DNA of 64,000 bases from positions 1,441,779 to 1,505,778 of the forward strand of contig JBBCHM010000002.1 in the NCBI GenBank assembly GCA_037200045.1. Reading direction: 5' to 3'. The position numbers and the translations under genes are program-made. Within the stretch, counting starts at the first letter, position 1. Every line of letters begins with the position of its first letter. Shown here piece after piece: positions 7,380 through 14,928 of the stretch. The DNA is from Rhizomicrobium sp. Its GTDB lineage: Bacteria > Pseudomonadota > Alphaproteobacteria > Micropepsales > Micropepsaceae. The notes beneath the pieces are model-generated. The model did no database searches. It was not told where the DNA came from and saw only the letters and a list, made by a program, of their open reading frames with translations.

Positions 7380-8566
7380 AGTTGGAGACCAAAGCCGCTT
7401 TCGAGCGGAAAGCCGCCGGCGACGGCGAAGACGACGAAATCAAGGACGCGCTGGCTGCGCTGACCAAGACAACGGGCGACGCCGTGAAGAGCATGGACGA
7501 TCGGATGAAGACCTGGGAGGCCGAGCTCGACAAGTTCTTCAAGAAGGCAAACCGCCCGCGAGGCGGCGGCCCCGGCGCCGGCGACCTGGACATCGGCGAC
7601 CCGGAGAAAATCGAGGCCGAGCGCAAGAACCTCAACGCGTTCATCCGCGGCGAGTTCAAGATCATGACCGTCGATGTCGATCCGCAGGCGGGCTACTTCG
7701 TGCCCGACATTCTGCGCCCGACGATGACGGAAAAACTCTATGACACTCCGACGATGCTCTCGCTGGTTCGAACCGAACAATGGGACGGTCCCGGCTCGGA
7801 ATGGATGGAGCCGCTGAAGCGCGCGCTTCTGAGCGCCCGGCGCCGCAGCAGCGAGACCCAGGCGGCGCAAGACACGAGTGCAAGCAATCCCGTGGGGCTG
7901 TTGACGGTGGGCGCCGGCGAGTCCGAAGCTCTGATTCAGTTTTCGCAAAAATTGATCGACGATTCGAGCCGCGATCTGGCGTCGATGGCTTTCACTGATA
8001 TGGACGCGGCCTTTGATCGCCAGCTCGATGGCGAGGTCATCAGCGGAACAGGCACCGGAAATCAGGCCTGGGGCTTCCTGAACGTGCCGATCGTGGCAAC
8101 GGACGACGCGACCAGAAATTGGGGCTCGATCCAATATGTTCCCGGTGGCGATGCGGCGAACGTGACCGCCGATGGCGTCAAGAACCTGCTTTGGGGCCTG
8201 CGTGCGCCATACCGAACAAATGCGAGCTTCGTGATGTCGTCGAACACGGCAAATGCGGTCGACAAGCTCAAAAACGGCCAAGGCGACTACATCTGGCGCG
8301 ACCAAATGACGGCCGGTGCACCGCCCATGCTGCTCGGCTTCCCGGTTCACTTCGATGAGAACATGCCCGCGGTCGCGGGCAATGCGTTGCCGATCGCGTT
8401 CGGCAACTGGAAGCTCGGCTATCTTGCCGTCAAAAAGAGCGTCACGCGTTATCTCCGCGATCCTTACACCGCGAAGCCGAACATCGTGCTGTACGGCTAC
8501 AAGCGCCAAGGCGGCATGGTGGCAAATAGCGAAGCGATCAAGGTGATGAAGATCGCAACGTCGTAG
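7376..8566 (+). CDS. HK97-fold phage major capsid protein
   Basis: 396 residues. The first ~80 residues are charged and helical, like the delta scaffold removed by the upstream protease. The remainder has the usual capsid landmarks: an SETQAAQDTSASNPVG-type E-loop region, GTGTGNQAWGFLN, ASFVMSSNTANAVDKLKNGQG, MLLGFPVHFDENMP and the terminal GYKRQGGMVANSEAIKVMKI. The length is normal and there are no disruptions, so it could still build a shell. It starts in an ATGA overlap with the protease. Confidence 0.95.
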   Translation: MKLETKAAFERKAAGDGEDDEIKDALAALTKTTGDAVKSMDDRMKTWEAELDKFFKKANRPRGGGPGAGDLDIGDPEKIEAERKNLNAFIRGEFKIMTVDVDPQAGYFVPDILRPTMTEKLYDTPTMLSLVRTEQWDGPGSEWMEPLKRALLSARRRSSETQAAQDTSASNPVGLLTVGAGESEALIQFSQKLIDDSSRDLASMAFTDMDAAFDRQLDGEVISGTGTGNQAWGFLNVPIVATDDATRNWGSIQYVPGGDAANVTADGVKNLLWGLRAPYRTNASFVMSSNTANAVDKLKNGQGDYIWRDQMTAGAPPMLLGFPVHFDENMPAVAGNALPIAFGNWKLGYLAVKKSVTRYLRDPYTAKPNIVLYGYKRQGGMVANSEAIKVMKIATS

Positions 8567-8586
8567 TCCCGCACGACGCCAGCGTG

Positions 8587-8617
8587 GAGGCGCGGGGGTC
8601 ATGGGCTCCCGCGCCTC
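8587..8617 (+). terminator. Hairpin between capsid and tape-measure genes
   Basis: Perfect 10-bp stem GAGGCGCGGG (8587-8596) with CCCGCGCCTC (8608-8617), 11-nt loop, followed by AATCT with no real T-run. It could be a weak terminator or processing site lowering tail relative to capsid expression. Confidence 0.4.
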
Positions 8618-8640
8618 AATCTAACCGGAGATGAGGCTCC

Positions 8641-11394
8641 ATGACCAGCAATGTCGCTGTCAAGATCACGGCCGACGTCGTCGACTTGCAGGCGAAGTTC
8701 GCCGTTGCGCGGGCGGAATCGAACGCGCTCACGGCAGACCTGAACAAGCTGGCGCGCACCAGCCAGGAAGCCCAAAACGTCGGCCGCGCGACAATCCCGT
8801 TTCTCGGAGAGGGCGATTGGGGCGCCGTCGCAAAGAGTAATCTGAACCAGGTCGCCGAAAGCGCACTCGAGGCCCAGCTAAAGACGGGCGCCCTTCGTAA
8901 GGAATTGGGCGCGTTCAGCGAAACGCTCAGCCACGGTTCGATCGCGACGGCCACGCGAGAATTCCGCGCCCTGTTTGACGAGTTGTCGAGCGGACGCACG
9001 CGCATGACACCTGGCACGCTCGCCATCATCGCAACTCGCGTACTTGACCTCTCCGGCGCGGCACTGGGCGCGATCGGCGGCGTTGCGGCGTTAAGCGGCG
9101 CCATCGGATACCTCGCCCATGAGGCCTATGAGAGCGACAAGCAGATGGGCGAGCTCGGCGCAAGATTTGCGCTGACCGGGCGAGGGGCCTACGACACGAA
9201 GGACGCGGTCGCGGGCGAGATCGAAGAACTTGCCCGTTTGCCAGGCGCTTCCAAAGATGCTGCAGAGGCTCTCGTCGATTTCGACGCCTCGCATGCCGAT
9301 CTCGATCAAAGGTTGACTACGACGGCGAACCAACTTCTGCCGGTTTTCATCACTGCATTCGGTGACAAGGCCCCCGAGGCGCTCAACAAGCTGAAGGAAG
9401 GCTTGTCCCAAGTTGCGAATGGATCGATTCCGCAAGCGCTTGCGAAATTTGAGGAGTTGAACCGGACCCAGCTCAATCTGCCGCCTACCGAAGCTGCGAT
9501 CATCGAGAAGATGATCGAGGCGGGCCAGCGCACCGAAGCCTGGCAGCGCATCCTGTCCGATCTCGCGATGGCGGGAAAGGAGCATCTGTCGACCTTAGGG
9601 GAACAGATCGATCGCACCAAGGCCGACATCGCGCATATGCAGCTCGAGCTGGTTGGGCTTCGTACGACGACAGCGAGCAACGACTTGCAGGCGGCTTCCT
9701 TCGCCATGACTGCCGCGGACCTCGATCAAAAGATCATCAACCTGACTACCCATTTGAAGGAATTGCAGCACGAAGCGACTCTTGGGGGCGGAAGCGGGTT
9801 GCTTCCACTCGACATGAGTGCGGTCCAAAACCAGCTCTCGCAATACGAGCAGGACGTGAACCTGACACATGCACAGGTCCTCCAAAAACAGATCGACTAC
9901 CTGAAACAAACCGAGCAGGCGGAAGGTATTACAGCGACGCAACGCGTCGAGATAGACCGGATGCTCGGCGCAAAGCGTAGTGAGATTGCGCGAGCGACGA
10001 GCGCTGACATAGTCTCAACCGCACGCGCGGAGGCGGATGCAGGAGGCTTAACCGGCATTCGAAGAATCCAAGCCGAAATTGCCGCTGATCGAAGTCTTCT
10101 CGCCGACGCTCGCATCACGGCCGACGAGAAACTCTCCATAGAGCGGGACCTGAACTCGAAGTTGTCCGAACTGCATACGCAGGAGGCGGATGCCGGCCGG
10201 AGGACCGCGCATCAGGAAGTCGAAGACCTGCGCGCCGCGCAGACGCAGATCAAAGCGATGCAACGTGATGATCTTAACACCGATCTAGACATTGCGAAGA
10301 TGCAGCTTGAGGCGAAGCGGGACGCGCTCGATGGCGAGGTCGCAGCTGGGAGCATGTCGAACGCGACAAAGCTGCAGATGGAGCGCCAGCTTACCGAGCA
10401 GATCGAAATGCTCGACATTCAGCGCCTCGAAGATCAGCGGAAACTCGTTGGCGACAATATCGAGGAATACAATCGGCTCACCGACGAGATCCGTAAGGTC
10501 TACGCCCGGATGGGCCTCGACCTGGCTGCCATCGACAAGCAAATCGCGCTCGATGGCAGCAAGACATCGGGCGATATCGCGAAAGGCTGGGAAACCGCAA
10601 ATCGTGCAATTCTCGACGGCGAGGGCACGCTCGTTCGAGACGTCCTCTCGGGTCGCGCCAATCTTGGTCAGGAGATATTGTCTATCGGCGCTCGAATGCT
10701 CGAGGAAGAAATTACCAACGATCTAAAGTATGCAACCGAGCGTGAGCTCTTGGAGGCTGAAGTAGGGTCGGCGGCGGCGATGCGTGAGCAGGGCGGCCTT
10801 CTGGTGCATCTGCTGACGGAAGGCCAAAAGACCGGCGCGACCATCAATGGCGTCGGTGCACGCGTGGCAGCGGAAAATGCCGGACACGCCGAAGGTATGG
10901 CGGCCAGTGTGGCGGCCGGCAGCGCCGAGATCCTGAACAACGCCTATCGGGCCGCATCCGGTGCCTATGCCGCGCTGGCAGGCATTCCGCTCGTCGGACC
11001 CGTGCTGGCACCGTCGGCGGCGATGACAGCCTTCGGTGCCGTCGCTGCTTTTGACGTGCTGACCAGTGCGGAGAAGGGCGAGTGGCAGGTCAAAAGCGAT
11101 GGCGCACTCTACGCACTGCATGCGCGCGAAGGCGTAATCCCGGGCCCGGAGATGACGGGCCTGCGTTCGCTGATCGCGAGCGGGTTCGACTTCGGCAAGG
11201 CGTCGCAATCCGGCGCCACGGCGTCCGCGCCGGCCGGCGCCAGCCAATCGGGTAGCCCGCAAGTCCACCTGCACTTCCATCCGACCGACCTTCGGTCCTT
11301 CATGGACAACATCACGTCGGTGAAGCGTGACATGGCGGCAATGCTGAAGGAAGTTTGGCGCGACAATCCATCTCTCCATCCGGGCGCAAAATGA
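8641..11394 (+). CDS. Phage tail tape-measure protein
   Basis: 917 residues. The N-terminus (VAVKITADVVDLQAKFAVARAE) matches the start of TMP_2-type tape measures. Short hydrophobic stretches occur near residues 130-160. The body (about 330-680) is a long charged coiled coil, and the C-terminus has the typical AYAALAGIPLVGPVLAPSAAM...ALHAREGVIPGPE block and an HLHFHP motif. It would set tail length in a siphovirus. The usual partners (tail tube, assembly chaperone upstream) are missing, so it would need a foreign tail. Uninterrupted reading frame. Confidence 0.85.
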   Translation: MTSNVAVKITADVVDLQAKFAVARAESNALTADLNKLARTSQEAQNVGRATIPFLGEGDWGAVAKSNLNQVAESALEAQLKTGALRKELGAFSETLSHGSIATATREFRALFDELSSGRTRMTPGTLAIIATRVLDLSGAALGAIGGVAALSGAIGYLAHEAYESDKQMGELGARFALTGRGAYDTKDAVAGEIEELARLPGASKDAAEALVDFDASHADLDQRLTTTANQLLPVFITAFGDKAPEALNKLKEGLSQVANGSIPQALAKFEELNRTQLNLPPTEAAIIEKMIEAGQRTEAWQRILSDLAMAGKEHLSTLGEQIDRTKADIAHMQLELVGLRTTTASNDLQAASFAMTAADLDQKIINLTTHLKELQHEATLGGGSGLLPLDMSAVQNQLSQYEQDVNLTHAQVLQKQIDYLKQTEQAEGITATQRVEIDRMLGAKRSEIARATSADIVSTARAEADAGGLTGIRRIQAEIAADRSLLADARITADEKLSIERDLNSKLSELHTQEADAGRRTAHQEVEDLRAAQTQIKAMQRDDLNTDLDIAKMQLEAKRDALDGEVAAGSMSNATKLQMERQLTEQIEMLDIQRLEDQRKLVGDNIEEYNRLTDEIRKVYARMGLDLAAIDKQIALDGSKTSGDIAKGWETANRAILDGEGTLVRDVLSGRANLGQEILSIGARMLEEEITNDLKYATERELLEAEVGSAAAMREQGGLLVHLLTEGQKTGATINGVGARVAAENAGHAEGMAASVAAGSAEILNNAYRAASGAYAALAGIPLVGPVLAPSAAMTAFGAVAAFDVLTSAEKGEWQVKSDGALYALHAREGVIPGPEMTGLRSLIASGFDFGKASQSGATASAPAGASQSGSPQVHLHFHPTDLRSFMDNITSVKRDMAAMLKEVWRDNPSLHPGAK

Positions 11395-11738
11395 CGACGA
11401 TCGAAGAACTGTTCGCGCTTTCGAAAGAGCCGCCGCTGCGAAGCGTCGTCATCGGAGACAAGGTTTTTGCGCTTGGCGATCTCTCGCCTGGCGCGTTGGC
11501 CGACATCACAGCGTGGGGCAACCGCCTTGTAGCTCACGCGAGCGGCGCTCCTCTCGAGCCGGGCGATGACGATCCGACCAGGATCCTTCAGCATTTGATT
11601 TTTGCAGCTGACAACGACTTCGAAATGACTAAGGAGTTGCGCAAGCACGTCACACCGGAGGTGATTGTCGCTGCTGGCCGCGAGATGATGCGCCAGGTGA
11701 CGGTCCGCGCGCTAGCCGCGCATGATGGCAGCGCCTGA
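11391..11738 (+). CDS. Hypothetical tail-associated protein
   Basis: 115 residues, ATGA overlap with the tape-measure gene. The sequence (IEELFALSKEPPLRSVVIGDKVFALGDLSPGALADITAW) suggests a compact alpha/beta N-terminus and helical end. Position after the tape measure resembles small tail or chaperone-like genes, but I recognise no family. Last gene before the non-coding control region. Confidence 0.5.
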   Translation: MTTIEELFALSKEPPLRSVVIGDKVFALGDLSPGALADITAWGNRLVAHASGAPLEPGDDDPTRILQHLIFAADNDFEMTKELRKHVTPEVIVAAGREMMRQVTVRALAAHDGSA

Positions 11739-11749
11739 CGGGGCCCAGT

Positions 11750-11827
11750 TGTTTCACGTAGCAAATCGCGTTTCCCGTGAAACACATTGCGGGAAAAGAC
11801 GAATTTTCAACTGTTTCACGTGAACTA
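11750..11827. promoter_or_regulatory. Cluster of three parS-like sites
   Basis: Compared with the consensus parS TGTTTCACGTGAAACA: 11750-11765 TGTTTCACGTAGCAAA (12/16, left half perfect); 11769-11784 CGTTTCCCGTGAAACA (14/16, right half perfect); 11812-11827 TGTTTCACGTGAACTA (14/16). All lie in 78 bp, starting 12 bp after a stop codon. No parA or parB lies in the element or window, so host ParB would be the reader if these are true parS sites. A private repressor with a similar operator is the alternative. Confidence 0.55.
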
Positions 11828-12171
11828 TGAAGCCCTCCCCAGGTGGGGAAGCTTGTTGCTCGGGGGCAAATCACATACCGTATCCGTGGGCTTAAGAACC
11901 CGGACCGAGATAGCCGCGCTCCCTTGGCGGGGAGCGGCACCCGATTAGCGTCGAGTGCTGCGGCGAAGTGAAACTCCGCCAATTGGCTGAGTTTCGACGG
12001 ACGCGCTTGGCGGCGCGGACCGAACCCGACCAATTTGGCCGGGGGCGGACGTGCTGTCCAGAGGGGAAACCCTTAAAAGCGTTCGGCCAGTCTCTCGGCT
12101 GGTTCTTAACCCCCGGCTGCCGGTCTGACACCGGCAACAGGCCTTAAGAAGCCAACTCGAGAGAACCCGAC
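11828..12171. other. Non-coding, hairpin-rich region of the element
   Basis: No convincing gene. Visible structure: TCCCC-AGGT-GGGGA (11836-11849); CGCTCCC/GGGAGCG near 11915-11935; GAAACT...AGTTTC (11970-11995) enclosing the palindrome GCCAATTGGC; TGCCGGT/ACCGGCA (12118-12136). A 9-bp inverted pair TTAAGAACC (11892-11900) and GGTTCTTAA (12101-12109) could close a ~220-nt domain. Candidates are a structured RNA, an origin, or a packaging site. It also must hold the promoter of the downstream genes. Confidence 0.45.
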
Positions 12172-12603
12172 ATGAACATTGATTCCGTGCGAACCTCGCC
12201 GCGATCCACCTCTGATGCCCAGGTTGAAGAAGCAATTGCCGACGAGTGGCTATTTGAGTTGGTACAGGATTGGTTGATCGAGCACTCCCTTTGGACGCTC
12301 GAAATTCTCAAGTTCGATCGTAAAACTCTCCACGGCCATAAATCTGACGACGGAGCTTCCAACAACGCCCTTTGCCACGTGAGGCAGGCCTGGGACCTGG
12401 CAGCCGAATTCAGGCACCAAGTGCCCAGCACCGTGATGACGGTCGGCGCAATGCTGCAGGTCGCGATCGTGTCGCTTCAAGAGATTCAGGCAGACGGGGA
12501 ATCGTATTTCAGCGATCCAGTTCTCGCGACGGAGCTGATCCAAAACGTCAAGAAAGCAATGGGCTTTCTCGACGAAGGTACGCGGTTCAATTCAAAAGTC
12601 TAA
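12172..12603 (+). CDS. Hypothetical element protein
   Basis: 143 residues, acidic N-terminal half, mostly helical (DEWLFELVQDWLIEHSLWTLEILKF), ATG after GAGAG. No domain recognised. First gene of the second half of the element, on the integrase side; probably regulatory or accessory, but that is only position. Confidence 0.55.
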   Translation: MNIDSVRTSPRSTSDAQVEEAIADEWLFELVQDWLIEHSLWTLEILKFDRKTLHGHKSDDGASNNALCHVRQAWDLAAEFRHQVPSTVMTVGAMLQVAIVSLQEIQADGESYFSDPVLATELIQNVKKAMGFLDEGTRFNSKV

Positions 12604-12632
12604 GTCGGCCGCTGCAGGAAAAACCCAAGGCG

Positions 12633-13241
12633 ATGGAAAAAAGCGCTCGGTTCGCTGTTGACACGCCAACACCTTTCGAATACATCGAGGTGATGACGCA
12701 CCAACACCTTAAAGAAAAATCCGCGGTACCGCTTACGCGAGCTCTGACGTTCCTGGGTCGCGACCGGAATTGGTTCAACCACTATTTTTCGAAACTTAGC
12801 TGCCTCAGCACTAAGTTCCGCGAGCCGGTTGGCGGACGCGCTCGAATGCTTTCCAGAAAAAATGTCCTGGAGCTGGCGTTCCTGAACGCGGCTGTGAATC
12901 GCGGAATGCCTGTTGGTCCTGCAACTATGCTCGTGAAGCGCTGGCTTTCTCAGGACGAGGCGGGGACGATGGCGGCATGGTGGTTTATCCCCGGTGGATA
13001 TGAGGCTCACCCGCTTTCGGAGCGCGCCTCTATTGTTGGTGATGGCGACCTGACATTCAACGCGGTCGCGAAAGCGCTTGCGCCGCCTATCAATACGATC
13101 GGCGTAGAAGAAATCGACGCTCCATTGCCGGCAATGGCGGAAGTTCTGGTGGCTATAAACCTGGGTGAAATCCGGCGGCGGGTGGACGCGCTGATGGCGC
13201 TCGAACTCTCGGAAGAATCGGAGGAAGAGGATGCCGATTGA
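12633..13241 (+). CDS. Hypothetical protein with possible MerR-like HTH
   Basis: 202 residues; the ATG after AAGG avoids overlap with the preceding gene. Residues about 70-110 (ARMLSRKNVLELAFLNAAVNRGMPVGPATMLVKRWL) resemble a MerR/excisionase-type winged helix. The C-terminus (about 165-202) is helical and ends in an acidic SEESEEEDAD tail. It might be the element's control or excision factor. The end overlaps the next start by 11 bp. Low-certainty family call. Confidence 0.5.
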   Translation: MEKSARFAVDTPTPFEYIEVMTHQHLKEKSAVPLTRALTFLGRDRNWFNHYFSKLSCLSTKFREPVGGRARMLSRKNVLELAFLNAAVNRGMPVGPATMLVKRWLSQDEAGTMAAWWFIPGGYEAHPLSERASIVGDGDLTFNAVAKALAPPINTIGVEEIDAPLPAMAEVLVAINLGEIRRRVDALMALELSEESEEEDAD

Positions 13242-13479
13242 ATCCAAGCTCGACGGTCGGAACATCGTCGTTCCGATCTTCAAGGCTGTGACTGTCCATC
13301 GGCTTGATGAGGAGCCCGGCGCTTCCGTGGTCGTTTTCAACACGAAGGCGTCGGAGTCGTTCGCGGTCCACATCCAGAATGAAGATCTTGCCGGGGTGGC
13401 ACTCTATCTCGGCCAATGTGCCGAGCAGCTTCTCGAAATGACGTTGCCTGAAGCCGAATCTCTGCATCGCAGGAACTGA
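13231..13479 (+). CDS. Small hypothetical protein
   Basis: 82 residues, starting inside the end of the preceding gene. Beta-rich first part (NIVVPIFKAVTVHRLDEEPGASVVVFNT), helical end. No domain recognised. Likely co-translated with its neighbours. Confidence 0.5.
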   Translation: MPIESKLDGRNIVVPIFKAVTVHRLDEEPGASVVVFNTKASESFAVHIQNEDLAGVALYLGQCAEQLLEMTLPEAESLHRRN

Positions 13480-13482
13480 GCA

Positions 13483-13662
13483 ATGGCACGCGCGCCTTTG
13501 ACCTTCCGAAAACAAGACGTCACCCGTGCGGTCATGGCGACAGCGGCGGCCGGCGTGAAGGTGTCGAGGGTCAAGATCACGCGCGACGGCGCGATTGAAG
13601 TTTTCGCGGATGGCGCACCGTCGACGGAGCAATCTCAGAATGAATGGGATGCCCTAAAATGA
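13483..13662 (+). CDS. Integrase-associated small protein
   Basis: 59 residues (MARAPLTFRKQDVTRAVMATAAAGVKVSRVKITRDGAIEVFADG). A basic helix followed by a beta-hairpin, a pattern I associate with small genes directly upstream of integrases in alphaproteobacterial prophages. Its stop overlaps the integrase ATG by 4 bp, so the two are probably translationally coupled. It may be a DNA-bending or directionality protein; this is inference. Confidence 0.65.
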   Translation: MARAPLTFRKQDVTRAVMATAAAGVKVSRVKITRDGAIEVFADGAPSTEQSQNEWDALK

Positions 13663-14705
13663 GGCTGCGGCTGCCGCCTCACGTCCAGGCTTTCGCCGAT
13701 CGCCACGGCAAGCGGCGATACTATTTTCGTCGGCCGGGCTTCGCGCGCGTGCCGCTGCCCGGACAGCCCTACTCGCCCGAGTTTATGGCCGCGCACGCCG
13801 ACGCCATGGGCGGCAAGACGCCTATCGGCGAAGTCGGGTCTACACGGACCATTCCCGGAACGATGAATGCGCTCATCGTGGCCTATTTTAACTCGCCCGC
13901 ATTTTGCAGCCTGTCGGCATCAACGAGAACGACATACCGGGGCATCCTCGAGACCTTTCGCAATGAGCACGGCGACAAGCGCGTTTCGATGCTGCAGGGC
14001 GACCACATCGCGCGGATGATGGGGGCCAAAGCGGCGACGCCGGCCGCCGCAAACAACCTGCTCCGGATGTTGCGCTTGATAATGCGGTTTGCGGTGCTTC
14101 ATGGATGGCGCCGCGACGATCCGACGAGTGGGACTAAGGCGCTCAAAATGCGCGCTGGCGGCTTCTATACCTGGTCGGAGGACGACATCGCCAAATTCGA
14201 GGGAACGCATGCGATTGGAACGCGCGCCAGGCTCGCGCTTGGGCTTTTGCTCTACACTGCCCAGCGCCGCAGCGACGTCATCCTGCTGGGCCGTCAACAC
14301 GTCAGGAACGAGGTCGTCACGATTCGCCAGCAGAAGACCGGAGCTGTGGTCGAAATTCCGGTATTGCCGGAGCTACGCAGGATCCTGGACGCATCGCCCA
14401 ACAATCACCTCACCTTCCTTGTAACGGCCGCTGGAAAGCCCTTCAGCGCCGCCGGATTTGGAAACTGGTTTCGCTCTATGTGCGATGCGGCAGCACTTCC
14501 GAAGCAATGTGCCGCCCACGGCTTGCGAAAGGCGGCGTCGCGGCGCTTGGCCGAGGCAGGCTGCACCGCTCACCAGATCATGGCGATCACGGGTCACAAG
14601 ACGCTACGCGAGGTCACCCGCTACACCGATGCGTTCGACAGACGCGGGCAGGCCGCAGTCGCTATGGCGAAGCTCGGAAATAGAACAACGAGTGTCAAAC
14701 CTTAG
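13659..14705 (+). CDS. Tyrosine-recombinase integrase
   Basis: 348 residues. Catalyses site-specific integration at the tRNA-Ser 3' end. An N-terminal DNA-binding/SAM-like part precedes the catalytic domain, where the signature residues are all present: Arg203 (TAQRRSD), His287 and Arg290 (HGLRK), His313 (TGHKT) and nucleophile Tyr322 (TRYTDAF). The start is the ATG in the ATGA overlap with the preceding small gene; the ATG-like codon at 13644 would add five residues. The gene ends 59 bp from the tRNA, the usual arrangement for tRNA-targeting integrases. Confidence 0.95.
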   Translation: MRLRLPPHVQAFADRHGKRRYYFRRPGFARVPLPGQPYSPEFMAAHADAMGGKTPIGEVGSTRTIPGTMNALIVAYFNSPAFCSLSASTRTTYRGILETFRNEHGDKRVSMLQGDHIARMMGAKAATPAAANNLLRMLRLIMRFAVLHGWRRDDPTSGTKALKMRAGGFYTWSEDDIAKFEGTHAIGTRARLALGLLLYTAQRRSDVILLGRQHVRNEVVTIRQQKTGAVVEIPVLPELRRILDASPNNHLTFLVTAAGKPFSAAGFGNWFRSMCDAAALPKQCAAHGLRKAASRRLAEAGCTAHQIMAITGHKTLREVTRYTDAFDRRGQAAVAMAKLGNRTTSVKP

Positions 14706-14764
14706 GAACGGGTTTGACAATTTTGGAGCTAAGGCATTGATCGCAAAAGGTGCAAAATTGGAAG

Positions 14765-14779
14765 TGGCGGACAGGGTGG
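14765..14779. other. attR (right copy of 15-bp direct repeat, in tRNA-Ser)
   Basis: TGGCGGACAGGGTGG, covering the complement of the CCA end, discriminator and 3' acceptor stem of tRNA-Ser. Matches 4736-4750 exactly. The tRNA remains complete, as expected when integration restores the 3' end. Confidence 0.85.
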
Positions 14780-14854
14780 GATTCGAACCCACGAACCGCT
14801 TGCACGGTCTCCGCATTTCGAGTGCGGTGCCATCAACCACTCGACCACCTGTCC
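14765..14854 (-). tRNA. tRNA-Ser(CGA)
   Basis: 90 nt including an encoded CCA. Acceptor GGACAGG/CCTGTCC, discriminator G, anticodon stem CCGCA/TGCGG with loop CTCGAAA (anticodon CGA), a long variable arm as in class II tRNAs, and T-loop GTTCGAATC. It is the integration target of the element to its left. Confidence 0.96.
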
Positions 14855-14928
14855 GCGGAACGCGACCAAATACTTAAGACCGGCCAGGAAGGCAAGCGAT
14901 CTGCCCTCCCCCCGAGGGCGGGTGAGGG

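Larger units (their letters stand above)
4736..14779 (+). mobile_element. tRNA-Ser-integrated, capsid-encoding satellite-like element (~10.0 kb)
   Basis: Bounded by a 15-bp direct repeat, TGGCGGACAGGGTGG, at 4736-4750 and 14765-14779; the right copy is the CCA end and T-stem side of tRNA-Ser(CGA). A tyrosine integrase ends 59 bp from the right repeat. Cargo in order: replication-like protein, small terminase-like protein, prohead protease, HK97 capsid, tape measure, non-coding control region, three small unknown genes, a 59-residue integrase-associated protein, integrase. Most structural genes overlap by about 4 bp. No large terminase, portal, connector, tail tube, baseplate or lysis gene is present. 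By eye the GC content is lower than in the flanks. It is either a helper-dependent satellite or a reduced prophage. Confidence 0.85.

Noticed and set aside
11769..11784. Noc-type site (ATTTCCCGGGAAAT) instead of parS-like
   Set aside because: The sequence shares TTTCCCG but its right half GTGAAACA is exactly parS, and Noc is a Firmicutes protein.
12372..12632. N-terminal extension of the 12633 gene
   Set aside because: It would overlap the preceding gene by over 200 bp and is Arg-rich out-of-frame sequence; the ATG at 12633 has a ribosome site.
4736..14779. Gene transfer agent (GTA) cluster
   Set aside because: GTA clusters are longer, ordered TerL-portal-capsid-connectors-tail, and lack an integrase and att repeats; this element has both and lacks those genes.
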